DNA from: Conchocele bisecta
Lineage: Eukaryota > Mollusca > Bivalvia > Lucinida > Thyasiridae
Assembly: GCA_029237695.1 (NCBI GenBank)
Contig: CM055271.1
Span: 33,848,462 to 33,912,461 of the forward strand
Length of the DNA: 64,000 nucleotides
Reading direction: 5' to 3'
The first letter of the stretch is position 1. The number at the start of each line of letters is the position of its first letter. The notes below the pieces were generated by a model. It was not told where the DNA came from. It did not search any database and saw only the letters and a program-made list of their open reading frames with translations. Positions 11,003 to 21,876 of the stretch are shown in pieces. Position numbers and translations under genes: made by a program.

Positions 11003-11621
11003 ATTAGGCGTTCATTGAAGGATGCTGCTAGCAGAGTATTACTCGCAATTGGTGAGCTGGCGTCTGTAGAGCAGATACTGTCAAAGTGTGATAGCATATA
11101 TGGGAACATGTATACGGGCGAATCTATATTACAACAATTTTACACCGAAAGCAGCGGGAAGGTGAATCCGTTGCTGCTTGGGCATGCAGACTAGAGGATC
11201 TTTTGCACAGAGCGGTTGAGAAGGGTCATGCTTCACATGTGACTAAAAATGACATGTTGAAAAATAAGTTTTGGACTGGTCTTGCAACTGACAAACTTAA
11301 AAACTCTACTCGTCATAAATTTGATTCCATTGCAGATTTTGACTTGCTATTACGTGAAGTTCGCAAGATTGAACAGGAAGCAACCGGATTTGACAGACCA
11401 CAGAGGAAAGCCCAGCAACATGAGTCCAGTGTGGAACTACAGTTCTCTCAGACATCTATCAGTGATCTCTGCAACAAAATACAGGGCAAAACACAGAGAA
11501 GCGCCAGGACAGAATAGTTGGTCCGGAACGAGGACGTAGTCGGGGACGTTATTGGCGCGGCGGAAGCGGTCGGGGCAGACCACAGGATGGACGACCGAAC
11601 CGAGACGAGCCGTCTTTAAAC
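11003..11621 (+). pseudogene. Ty3 gag fragment (unit A)
   Basis: It corresponds to the second half of the Gag at 47351-48439: LLAIGELASVEQIL, DSIYGN, GESILQQFYTE, then after a frameshift near 11155 the LLHRAVEKGHASHVTKNDML stretch. A deletion before 11500 removes most of the linker ahead of the Arg/Gly-rich tail. The capsid-like part resembles PNMA-type Gag. Confidence 0.85.
11615..11621 (+). promoter_or_regulatory. -1 ribosomal frameshift heptamer TTTAAAC (unit A)
   Basis: TTTAAAC sits directly before the gag TAG. Downstream, TCTGCC-GAGG-GGCAGA plus outer GTGTC/GACAC can form the same hairpin as in unit B. The flanking reading frames are broken here, so the site is a relic. Confidence 0.7.
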
Positions 11622-14600
11622 TAGATGGTGTCTCTGCCGAGGGGCAGAACAGAGACACACAGGAACAGACATGCCCCAAGTATAACAACTGTCAGATTGA
11701 TTCATGCAATGCTGACATAGGCAGTGCATCACTCTTGGACAGGATTGTAGGCCCAGCTGTAGAAACGAGTGTGACTGTTTGCGGAGTGGACTCGTCGATT
11801 CTGGGAGTGTGGTGACAACCATTTCAGAGAAATTATATAGTAACATGCGGGACAGAGTTCCACTGAGAAGTTTACAAGAATTGGGCTTAGTAGTTAACGT
11901 AGCTGATGGGAACGAACTACCATACCGAGGTTACATTGATGCGGAGTTTACCGTGGACAGTATTTCTAGTCGACATATGTTTATACCCTGTCTTGTAGTT
12001 CCAGACACTGAGTACAACAGGGGTGTACCAATAATCATGGGAACGAATTTGATACGTTGTTGTCTGGACAACTGTGGTGATAGGACAGGAGTACCAGATG
12101 CATGGAACATGGCGTTCACATCCATGGAGTCCAGTGGTAGAAGCATCGGCGTGGCAAAGTCTACGAGCAAGCGACCCATTACAGTGAAGCCACAGGAATC
12201 TGTGACGGTTTCCGGACTAGTACGGAAGGACAACGTATCTGGAACATTTGTGACAGAACAGGGAAACAAGTTACCCGGATGTTTGACGGTATGCCCACGA
12301 GTGGTCTCCATCACATCGACGAGAAACACAGTTCGGATTCCAATGCGAATTTGTAACATCTCTGCCAAGACACTGACTATTTCACCAAAGGCGTCCCTTT
12401 GCGAAGTACAGGCAGTGAAGGTGCTACCCGGATGAAAACAGACCGACACCGAAGACTGAGATTCCCGTTACAGACCAGGAATTAGATGAACTTGGCATCA
12501 AGGTGGATTCCGATTGCCTGACAACGGAACAGAGCCAACAGGCCAAAGATCTCGTCGGGAAGTGGACACATGTTTTCAGTAAAGGCATTACAGACCTTGG
12601 ATGTGCTGATATAGTGGGGCATGGCATCACACTAACTGATGACACACCATTCAAGGACACATACCGTCGTATACCGCCTGGTATGTATGAGGAAGTCCGT
12701 GAACACCTCAAAGAGATGCTTGCTGCTGGAGCCATACGTCCATCCCAGAGTCCATTTTCGTCCAACGTTGTACTTGTACGCAAGAAAGATGGGAGTCTAC
12801 GCTATTGTCTGGATTTTAGAAGGATTAATGCCAGAACCATCCGGGATGCGTATAGCTTGCCGCGAATTGACGAGACTATAGACGCGTTAGCCGGATCACG
12901 TTTCTTTTCGAAATTGGACCTACGTTCTGGTTATTGGCAGGTGGCCATGAAGGAAGAAGACAAAGCAAAGACTGCATTCAGCGTGGGACCATTAGGATTC
13001 TACGAGTGTAATCGGATGGCCTTTGGATTGACGAACGCACCAAGTACGTTTCAAAGATTGATGGAGCGATGCATGGGGGACCTACACCTTCGAGACTGCC
13101 TTATATATCTAGATAACATAATCATCTTCTCCAGGATCTTTGATGAACACCTCGTGAAGCTGGAAGCTGTATTCCAGAGACTTCAGCAGCACAGACTTAA
13201 GTTGAAGGGCTCAAAGTGCGAATTCTTCAAGGACCGTATCTGGGACATATAGTGTCTGCAGAAGGTGTAGAAACAGATCCCGAGAAGGTGCGAGCGATTA
13301 AGGAGTGGCCTGTACCGACGAACATCAAAGACGTCCGCAAATTTCTTGGATTCGCCGGTTACTATCGTCGATTTGTCAGGGATTATTCCAATATCGTAAG
13401 ACCAATCAACGACCTTCTGATAGGCCACCCTACAAATAAGAAGACAAAGAAGACCAGGAAAGCAGTTACATGGGTGTGGGCAGAGGCACAGCAGGCTGCA
13501 TTCGAGTCACTGATTGAGAAACTGACGACTCCACCCATCCTTGCCAACGCGGATTACACCAAGCTGTTCATCGTACATACAGATGCAAGTGGTGATGGAT
13601 TGGGCGCTGTCCTTTACCAGAATCACGATGGAGTGGAGAAGGTCGTTGCGTATGCCAGCAGGAGCCTCCGGAATGCGGAACGGAATTACCCCACCCACAA
13701 GCTTGAATTCCTGGCTTTGAAGTGGGCCATCACAGAGAAGTTTCACGACTTCCTGTATGGCAATTCATTTGAAGTAAGGACCGACAACAATCCGTTAACA
13801 TACGTGCTGAAGTCGGCCAAGCTGGACGCCACTGGTCATCGCTGAATCGCTGCATTGGGCAACTATAATTTCAACATTGTTTACAGGAGCGGGAAGAGTA
13901 ATGCAGATGCGGATGCACTGTCAAGATTGCCAGAGAAGAATGAATCAACTTATATCTGAAGTGTTTACTGATGCGGTCAAGGCCATCTGCAACGCATCTC
14001 AGGTCATGTCCCGTGATGTACCACTTGTTGAATGCAACGCTCTGCTCACACCAGCTGATTACAGTGACGTCATTCACATTGAAGAGACAACGGGGTTCAG
14101 CGAGCCACCAGACTGGAAACTGGAACAAGAAGTGGACGCTGATATCGTGAAAGTACGGGAACTGGTATCGCGGAAAAGACACCCCACTAGACCACAGACT
14201 CGACAGGAGGACTTATCTACACAGAAACTGTTGAGACACTGGAACAAGTTACTCGTACAAGACGGTGTACTATATGGAAAGTGCCAACGACTGGATGAGA
14301 CGGTACTCCAGTTAGTACTCCCAGTGGCATATCGGGAACTTGTTTTCCAGGCTCTCCATGCAGAGATGGGTCACCAAGGGAGAGATAGGACCATGTCTCT
14401 GATAAAAGAAAGATTGTACTGGCCTGGAATGAATAAGGAGATCTCCGAACGTGTGCAATGTTGCGAAAACTGTATCAGGAGGAAAACACCGTCCACGAAC
14501 AGAACTGCCAATCTGGTTAACATTGAAACAAGCACACCAATGGAACTCCTATGCATGGACTACCTCAATCTGGAAAGGTCCAAAGGAGGCTACGAAAACG

Positions 14601-15896
14601 TCCTTGTGATAACAGATCACTTCACCAGATTGGCACATGCCATTCCAACCAAGAACCAGACCACTCACACTACGGCCAAGGCACTCTACGACTCCTTTTT
14701 CCAGTATTATGGTTTTCCTAGCATGCTACACAGCGATCAAGGACGAAACTTCGAGTCTCAAGTGATCAGAGAACTGTGTAGTATTGCCGGAGTGAAAAAA
14801 AGTCGCACAACGCTTTACCATCCCATGAGGAATGGAATGACAGAGAGAACCACACACTCTGCAACATGTTGGCAACGTTAGAGGAGGATCAAAAACAAGA
14901 CTGGCAGTCTTATATATCGCCAATGGTCCACGCCTACAACTGTACCCAGCATGAGAGTACAGGCTACAGTCCATTCTTCCTCATGTTTGGTAGGCAACCC
15001 CGCTAGCACTCGATGCATTCCTTGGCCTGACAGAGAACACAGCAGAGTCGAGTACACATAAACCACGTGGTTATGTGGATAACTTGAAGAAGCGACTATC
15101 AGTCGCATACAAAAGAGCGACTGAGGAATCCAGGAAACAACAAAGCCGACATAAAGCCCTATACGACCACAAAGTTCGGGAATCAAGATTACAGCCAGGA
15201 GATCGTGTTCTCATCAAAAACATCAGGAATGACAAGAAGCACAAGCTGGTGAATAGATGGCTGCATGACCCGTATGTCGTGAAGTCCCAGCCGAACCAGG
15301 AAATTCCTGTCTATGTGGTCGGTAAGGAGCACGGAAATGCGACAGAGAAGGTTTTGCATAGGAATTTGTTATTGCCTTTCTCGTCACTACCTACTACCGA
15401 TGATGACATATCCCTATAGAGAAATGCGGAAGCGCATAGAGTAGTGAAGCGTGGTAGACCCACAGTTGGGGTGAGTAGATCTACGGATTAAGTGACGTCA
15501 CCAGGATCAGATTCCTCGGAGTCTGACGATGACGTGAATGACAGCGTTTATGTCATTCCTCAGCGTCGGGTGGATCACCGGGGGCGGGTGTCACCAAGAC
15601 GTCCGATGCCCTCGTTTGGTACGAGCTCAGTTCACAGTGAGGCTCAATCCACTTTAGAGCCCAATGCCAGTCATCAGTCACCAGGGGAACCAACGGCAGG
15701 TGAACCAGAAACTACTATGCAGACAGAACATAATGACAGTACTATAAACAGTTCAATAGAAGCAGACGAACATCCGCTGAGAGGACCCAGTACACCGGAT
15801 CGGATACGGGACATGCATGATCCCGTACTTCGACGTTCCGGAAGAGAGCGACGACCCCCGGGATGGATGCTGACGGGGTCATTTGAGCTTTCTTGA
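11622..15896 (+). pseudogene. Ty3 pol (protease-RT-RNase H-integrase), unit A
   Basis: The segments sit in changing frames: protease-like and linker region (11779-12435, with a short deletion just before the DSG active-site region), RT (12503-13252), connection and RNase H (13216-13845), integrase (13877-14881) and tail (15075-15896). The RT keeps KLDLRSGYWQ and FGLTNAPSTF, but its catalytic box reads YLDN instead of Y/F-L-DD. RNase H keeps [13 protein letters not shown] and ends at a Trp-to-stop change near 13843. Integrase keeps the HHCC finger (HAEMGHQG...C-x2-C) and HSDQG, but a deletion destroys the region after NGMTER. Not functional. Confidence 0.93.
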
Positions 15897-15995
15897 TACA
15901 TGTCAATTTCTATTTTTCTATATATGTGTCTGGCTGTTACGTGATTGCCGTGATATGTTTTAATTATTTTAATAAATGTCGGGGCGACATTTCCC

Positions 15996-16007
15996 GAAGA
16001 GGGGAAG
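15996..16007 (+). promoter_or_regulatory. Polypurine tract (unit A)
   Basis: GAAGAGGGGAAG lies two bases before the 3' LTR TG. This is the standard position of the plus-strand primer site. Confidence 0.85.
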
Positions 16008-16009
16008 TA

Positions 16010-17241
16010 TGTAACCGGAGTTGTTTTATTGTTTTAGACCACGCGATATTTACTTCTCCCAACCCAAAAACACTCTCCAAACATACCCGATAATATCCAA
16101 TACAGACCTATGGCTCCCATACTATCCCATAATATTCTATACCTCACATATTCTATATCCCATATATATATTATAAGCACATAATAGTATTTGCACTTTT
16201 CGCTATTTACATGTAGGGCCGTATGTGGTGCCTGTGGCAATTTTATTGTTCTGACTGACGTCTCGTAGAATCTCGTTCGGTTTTGAATTTCGGGCGCGAT
16301 CTACGAGATCGCGGCGCATTCCGCCGTTAGACGCCAGACAGACGAGTTAGAATTTACATGTGTTTGTAAATGTGTTCTACCATTGCAGGTAACCACTTCT
16401 GTCTTTTGCTATTTTATGAACATGTTTCATGTATTACTTTGTATGACGTAATGATTGCGTACAACAAAGTAAATGATTTGTTCATTTATTCTTTGCCGGC
16501 CGCGGGCCCGTCTGTTGTCACACACTGACATTGTGCATGAAGACACCCCCGTTCATGATAGAATAATATTAGTCAGTATTAGCGGTTAGTATTTGTACTA
16601 ATAGCGGCGGAACATCATGTGAGTATATTTACCCGTTCCATGCGTGCCCATATTTATTCCCCGGCGAATTGTAAATACTTGTATCCCATGGTTATTACAT
16701 GTAGGCCCCGGCTGATAAATACACCTTTGTGACATACGTGACATACGTCTGCAGTATAGATCTTGATCATAATGTGCATTCCCACATAATTATATAGTAT
16801 TATGCGGGCAGAGATTAAACACACGCACGATATAATATCAGTTAAATGTTGACCAACGCAGATCAAGATCAGACTGCGCAAATACGCAGGCTGATCTGAT
16901 ACTACGTTGGTTGCACACGTCATAAGGTCTATTTTGTCGGCCGGCGTCATTATTATTGGCGGCTGAACGATTATTATATTCAACCTTGTATCTAAAGGCG
17001 TAGTCTGTGTCAGCCATTCATGAATTGTACAACTACGGTTATATTGTTCATGAATGCATACCTTACCTGAATATAAATCAACACTATTTGTGAAATAAGG
17101 CATTCCGCCGTGAGACGCAAGAGAGACGAGTTAGAATTTAAATGTGTTTGTAAATTTGTTCTACCATTGCAGATCGCAAATAAACCAAACAGCCGTCGAT
17201 ACGGGTCGAGTTCAGTTAATGCTCCCCATCACACTATGACA
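16010..17241 (+). repeat. Ty3 3' LTR (unit A), 1232 bp
   Basis: A complete LTR, TG...CA. It contains an imperfect palindrome at about 16853-16916 (GACCAACG...CGTTGGT, inner CTGCG...CGCAG), which in unit B is the landing site of the 980-bp MITE. The site is uninterrupted here (AATACGCAGGCTGATCTG). Confidence 0.93.
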
Positions 17242-17413
17242 CATGCATGCTCATTAGTTGGTCTTATAGCATCAACAATTTCCCAGTATACCTCCAAATT
17301 CCCAAAATCTATAGTGAGTAGAGTAGTTTAGAAATACTTGTACATGATACTAATTAACACGGCGACGGTTATAAGTCGACAGCCAATCATTACGGTGAAA
17401 TTGTGTCTGACAA

Positions 17414-18415
17414 TCAGGAATTAGTTGCTGCTGCATCCATTGTGGATGCCACCAGACGGGGCAAATGTAGAGAATACTCCAGATAACGCTCATACGCACT
17501 GTTGTTCCAGTCACCCTGTATTTTTATGAGATCCGCCGGTAAGCTACATTAAAGAGCATATGTAGCGCCACCACGACGAAAGCTGTGACCGGAATACTGG
17601 GCTGGGGGCACTCCACAACAACGGAGACAGGAGTGAAGCCTGTCTGTAAAAGTAGTGGCTGTTAAATGGACTACGTTATCACCTGTTTTATATAGAAATA
17701 AAGGGGTCGGTTTGACATCAAGCGGACACTCCAAAGCCAGCTGTACAAATATTGTGGACGGGCAAAATGAAGAGTTGGGGATAAGGGGAAGTGGGATTTT
17801 CAAAGTGCGCTGGCGAAATTGAACCACCTTGGACCAGCGGACCGTAAGCACTACCGCATCTGACGCGAAATCCGCGTCCCCGGTGCATAAATGACGGGTG
17901 GGATTAAACTGCCAAACAAACGGAATAAGAAGATTATACTTACGGAAAAAAGGAGAAGAAACCAACTAGACAGGCCGCCCAAAATGTTCTGTCTAACGAG
18001 AGCTGAAGATTCAATTGTTGGAAAATACCCCGTAATAACTGATATGTAATGGGAAGTTTTTGATTAGTAGCGCCCCCTTTCATTCTACGGACACCTTTGA
18101 GAATGGAAGTCACATACCAATTGTCATGCAGGGGGTTTGGTAGATCTGCTTCCAAGGCGGACAACATTTAGATATTGCAGGACAGATGAAAAAGAGTCTG
18201 CGAGAGAGGTAAGCAATATAACGGCCCAGATTAATGTGGGACAAAGGCACGGGTGCAATTTTTAGTTCAGCACAGAACCGCAAATACGAGGCCCGCTGAC
18301 TGCCATATGTCTTAGTGGTAGACGAAGAAAATGTGTTGCTGCGATATACGTGGACCTCATTGTCAAGACTGACCGGAAGGGTAGTTAGCATCTCGCCAGG
18401 AGCGGAGGGGTTCAA
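17414..18415 (-). pseudogene. DIRS tyrosine recombinase (unit A)
   Basis: The core-binding part has TYGSQRASYLRFC and ends in a TAA near 18168. It continues as LEADLPNPLHDNWYVTSIL, then the catalytic domain: Arg in FRKYNLLIP (Arg I), GHSFRRGGA (the H-x-x-R box) and SAYERYLEYS (nucleophile Tyr). A second TAA lies between the H-x-x-R box and the Tyr (Gln in unit B). All catalytic residues remain visible, but stops and shifts prevent a full product. Confidence 0.88.
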
Positions 18416-18465
18416 GTTTCGCTGAGATCTAACCGGCCTGTCTGAACGTCAAATATCAGACTCTG

Positions 18466-19630
18466 TCAAGAAGAAAATGTAGACATATGCCAGATCAGTG
18501 GGGTTTGGGAAATGTAAGGCATCAACCTTTCAATATGACCTGGGGAATGCAGTCTTGACGCACTATCAGCGACAAAATTACGTATGCCTGGGATGTGTTT
18601 TGCAGTCAAGTGGAAATTGTATGCACTAGATAACCAAAAGAAATGACGGAAACACTGCATAACTAGACTATTGCGGGATGTACCCTTGTTAATTGATGAG
18701 ACAGTGACTGAGTTGTCCGAATATATTATGATCTTTTTGTTTGCCCAGTGTGGGGCCCATCTCAGAGCTGCAATGACAACTGCCAACACTTCCTTTTCAT
18801 TGATGTGTAGATCTCGGGCACGTGGCCAATCAATTCCCCAATTGCAATAAAACCAATCTGTGCCGAAACACCTCCCTGCTGCATCCCCACAGGCATCAGT
18901 GAAGACACATTCAATTGGGGTGCGATCCAGCAACATCGATCTACCATTGACATATTCTAGAAATCGTGACCACCAGATAAGATCCTCGAGAATGTCCGTA
19001 GTCAGTAAGGTTCTATGTGACCCGTGTTTCAGGGTGCGGATTTTGTTAAAAATCCGGCGGAGGAACACTCGTCCGCCTTTCACCGTTCCTGCAGCCCACG
19101 ACAACCGTCCCGTGATGGACTGTAATTGTCGTTTTGTAACGCGCTTATGGTGCAAGAACCCTTGCAGTTCTTGTTTCATTGCTTCAAGTTTTTGCATGGG
19201 CAAACGCAACTGCATAGACGTCGAGTCTAACTATATTCCGAGGAATGTGATTACTCTAGTGGGACCACGAAAGTCCCATTTAAACCCTGTGACCTGTTGA
19301 CTGCGTTGACTTATTCCCACAGAGCAGTACGCAGACTTTAAATCGACCTTGGCGAACCAGCAATGTTCTGTCATAAGGGCAGTTGCATCATCGACACGGG
19401 CACATTTTTGTTGCCAGTCTGATGAGCAAAAATCATTAACCGCGTTCCCGACTGGTCTAGAACAGGCGTGTATGAGGCGGACTCCGCCATCAGGTTTGGG
19501 GATGGCGGCCATAGGACTAATGATTTTGGGCGGACCATTGCAAATGACATAATTACCATGTTCTATCTCAGTCTTAGCTTGTTTAGATGCTTTATGAAAA
19601 AGCGTGTTCTTAGACTTGACTCATGGGTAA
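18466..19630 (-). pseudogene. DIRS reverse transcriptase / RNase H (unit A)
   Basis: The N-terminal RT part shows ISPMAAIPKPDGGVRLIHAC and VDLKSAYCSVGISQRSQ (first catalytic Asp). The frame then jumps from GFKWDFRG directly to PTRVITFLGI, so the palm segment with the Y-x-DD box is missing. An in-frame TAG follows at 19228-19230. The thumb (KRQLQSITGRLSWAA) and RNase H (VFTDACGDAAG, NEKEVLAVV, YSDNSVTV, GIRNFVADSASR) are open to 18466. The same deletion and TAG occur in unit B, so they predate the copying. Confidence 0.9.
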
Positions 19631-20905
19631 TTTGAGGACATTACTGATGGTAAATTGGTACATTCATCTATTATATCAAAACCATTGTATATACCACCTA
19701 GTATAAATGTTTTATCCACATCGTCACCCAGTTCTCCAGCCCAAGCCGCCAAGTTAAGACCATAGGAAGGGCGTACCTGAACCCCTAGTTTTTTTTCAAG
19801 AGTATGTATTGCCGCTGAATGTTGCTGGCTGCAGCCTGGTACCATGCACTGATGACTGAATCTGCAACTGGGGAAGTTAAATCCTTTTGCGGAATTATAA
19901 TTCCTGCAAATATATTCAGACTTAACTATGTTAACGCTCCTACCTGTTTCCGGAAGTTGCATAGGTGCTCCCCTCCTGGCGCCCGGGGTAGACTGCATGA
20001 GCGACTTACCTCGATATCTAGGTTGAAGCACGAGCGTGTGCAGATGTTGGACATCTGTTCCCCACCTGAAATGCATGCTGGCATGCAGCTAACGGTACTC
20101 CCTGTCATACAACAATACCGATACCAAGCTGAAGCGGTAACTGGTAAATTTTCGTGTTGTAGGACAGGTAGTCCATAAGCATTGGGCCTGCAAGTTTACC
20201 ATCGCCAACCAGTTTATACAGTATACATAGATTTGCCACCGACCAATGGCACAGTGTCAGATCCTCAAGCTTTGGCCGCCTAGGTCCAGATTTGATTATA
20301 CTTTTCTGGTCCCCCTGCCCCCCAACTACCAACTCCTCTTCCAGATTGACAGACACAAAATCACATATATCGTAATAATCAACAGTAGACTTACCCATCG
20401 CCGCAGATATATGAATTTGTGGATCATTCCACGATGGTTGGGATTCACAATGTGTGTCATTATTCCTGGCTGTGTGAGTGTCCTTATGCATGTTCGTGGG
20501 TAGCACCTGTTGTTGATGAGCCAGCAAATTGTTCAGAATTGCTGAATGGTATAATCCTTGCTGATTTCCGTCCTCGTTGTGTGATGGTCCATCCGGTGAC
20601 GGGACAGTATTTCCCCTCTGGAATCGCTACTGCCATCTTCAAGTTTCTTGGCAATATGTATAATGGGTCGTCGTTGCCCAGCCGGTATTTTTGGAATCAC
20701 TAGGTCATCTGCCTCCACCAGTTTAAGCGCATCCAGGCTGGAATATCATCGTTTAACCAGCTCATCAATGGCTGGTTTGGACACCTTATTTCTTTAACAG
20801 TAGCTGATGACTTCAGCAGTGTCTCACATAACGGAGAGTGTTGTTACATTGTCCGTCGCGTCGGTGAACTCCATTTCTGGTTCCATGTCGGACGCCATTC
20901 ATTAA
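19621..20905 (-). pseudogene. DIRS ORF1 / Gag-like (unit A)
   Basis: The start region encodes MASDMEPEMEFTD and is broken by a TGA (unit B reads through). The middle has NDTHCESQPSWNDP and LEDLTLCHWSVANLCILYK. The C-terminal part has a cysteine-rich CCCH/CCHC-like finger (CRNYNSAKGFNFPSCRFSH followed by C-x4-C). This layout matches DIRS/Ngaro ORF1 proteins, which probably bind nucleic acid. Frames shift at about 20100 and 20540. Confidence 0.7.
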
Positions 20906-21357
20906 TACCGACGGGTGTCCTTTGTGCCTATTTACGCCTCTTTTTGCGTGTTTTTGTCCCCGTCGGTTGCTGTGTTTCGCCCAAGTTTCTCGACTATTTT
21001 GCATATGTGGCAAGTCTCTTTTCTTCTGATGCCGACATGACGTACCAATCGGGAAGTTTGAAGTAATTTCTTACAAGTTTGTCCCCACTAGAGCGCCCGA
21101 ATTGTTTTCGTGACATTTGTATTCAGTTATGATTAATAACTAACCGGTTTACGCGTTTCATGGGACCACGTGGTCGTCACACCAAATATCATTTATCCAT
21201 ACATTTTGTCATCACCACTTTTTAACATTTCCTCCAATTGAAATTATATCCATATTGAAATTATATCATCTGTACGACAATCGTAATGTTAATAATCCAT
21301 TTAAAATTCAATATTACGAACAATATGTGTTTGCCACGTGGTAAATTATTTATTGCG

Positions 21358-21876
21358 AGAAAGTGTCGGCAACACGTCTTATCATACGCCAAGTTAACAA
21401 AGGAATGAGGCCGCTTCCATACATTTCCCGCGGTTCAGGCGACGCCGCTGTTCGATTGGGTAGAAGCCCCTGAGATAATAAGGTGTGATTCCATTGGTCC
21501 TCGGTTGAAGAGGCTACTGTCGGGGCTGGTGTGAGATGCGCTGTGATTGGACAGATAGTAAGGCGACCTCAGGGACCGCTGCTATGATTGGTTGCAAAAA
21601 AATAATCTCCAACCCCGTGAAGTCCAAACGATAGACCAGTGGGTTAGAGATTATCCCAAATCCCCGGGAGAGATAAGCTCGCGTCACTAGGTTACCGATG
21701 CGTTGCAACCAACCATGACGGACGGAGCAGACGCTTGAAACTGCACATGTCAGACCTGTAACTGATCGTGAACCGGGACCTAATCCCGAGTGACTCGCTA
21801 TGTATCCATGCATGTACATACATTTGCTTGTTGCCGGGTGCCCAATTTAAAACCAGATTACAACCTAATCTGACTC
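21358..21876. repeat. Repeat R2' (unit A)
   Basis: The second copy of 9382-9894, starting GAGAAAGTGTCGGCAACACG and ending CCTAATCTGACTC. It marks the right side of the DIRS insertion. In unit B it is cut short at 59263. Confidence 0.85.

Larger units (their letters stand above)
10169..17241 (+). mobile_element. Ty3/gypsy LTR retrotransposon, unit A copy (defective)
   Basis: It runs from TGTAACCGGAG to ...CTATGACA and is flanked by 4-bp duplications CATG (10165-10168, 17242-17245). Order: truncated 5' LTR, 5'-truncated gag, protease, RT, RNase H, integrase, Ser-rich tail, polypurine tract, 3' LTR. A deletion fuses the 5' LTR directly to mid-gag (junction at 11001-11002), removing the LTR end, primer site, leader and gag start. 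Many frameshifts disable pol. The unit B copy (44620-55058) shares the same insertion point and duplication, so both descend from one insertion. Confidence 0.95.
17298..21357 (-). mobile_element. DIRS-type tyrosine-recombinase retrotransposon, unit A copy (defective)
   Basis: Read on the minus strand the order is ORF1/Gag-like (20905-19621), RT and RNase H (19630-18466), then tyrosine recombinase (18415-17414). This order, with no integrase and no LTRs, is typical of DIRS-like elements. The element lies between R1' (ends 17297) and R2' (starts 21358), replacing the R1-R2 spacer. The exact termini and split direct repeats were not identified, so the ends given are outer limits. The unit B copy (55115-59170) is colinear and shares key lesions. 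Confidence 0.85.
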
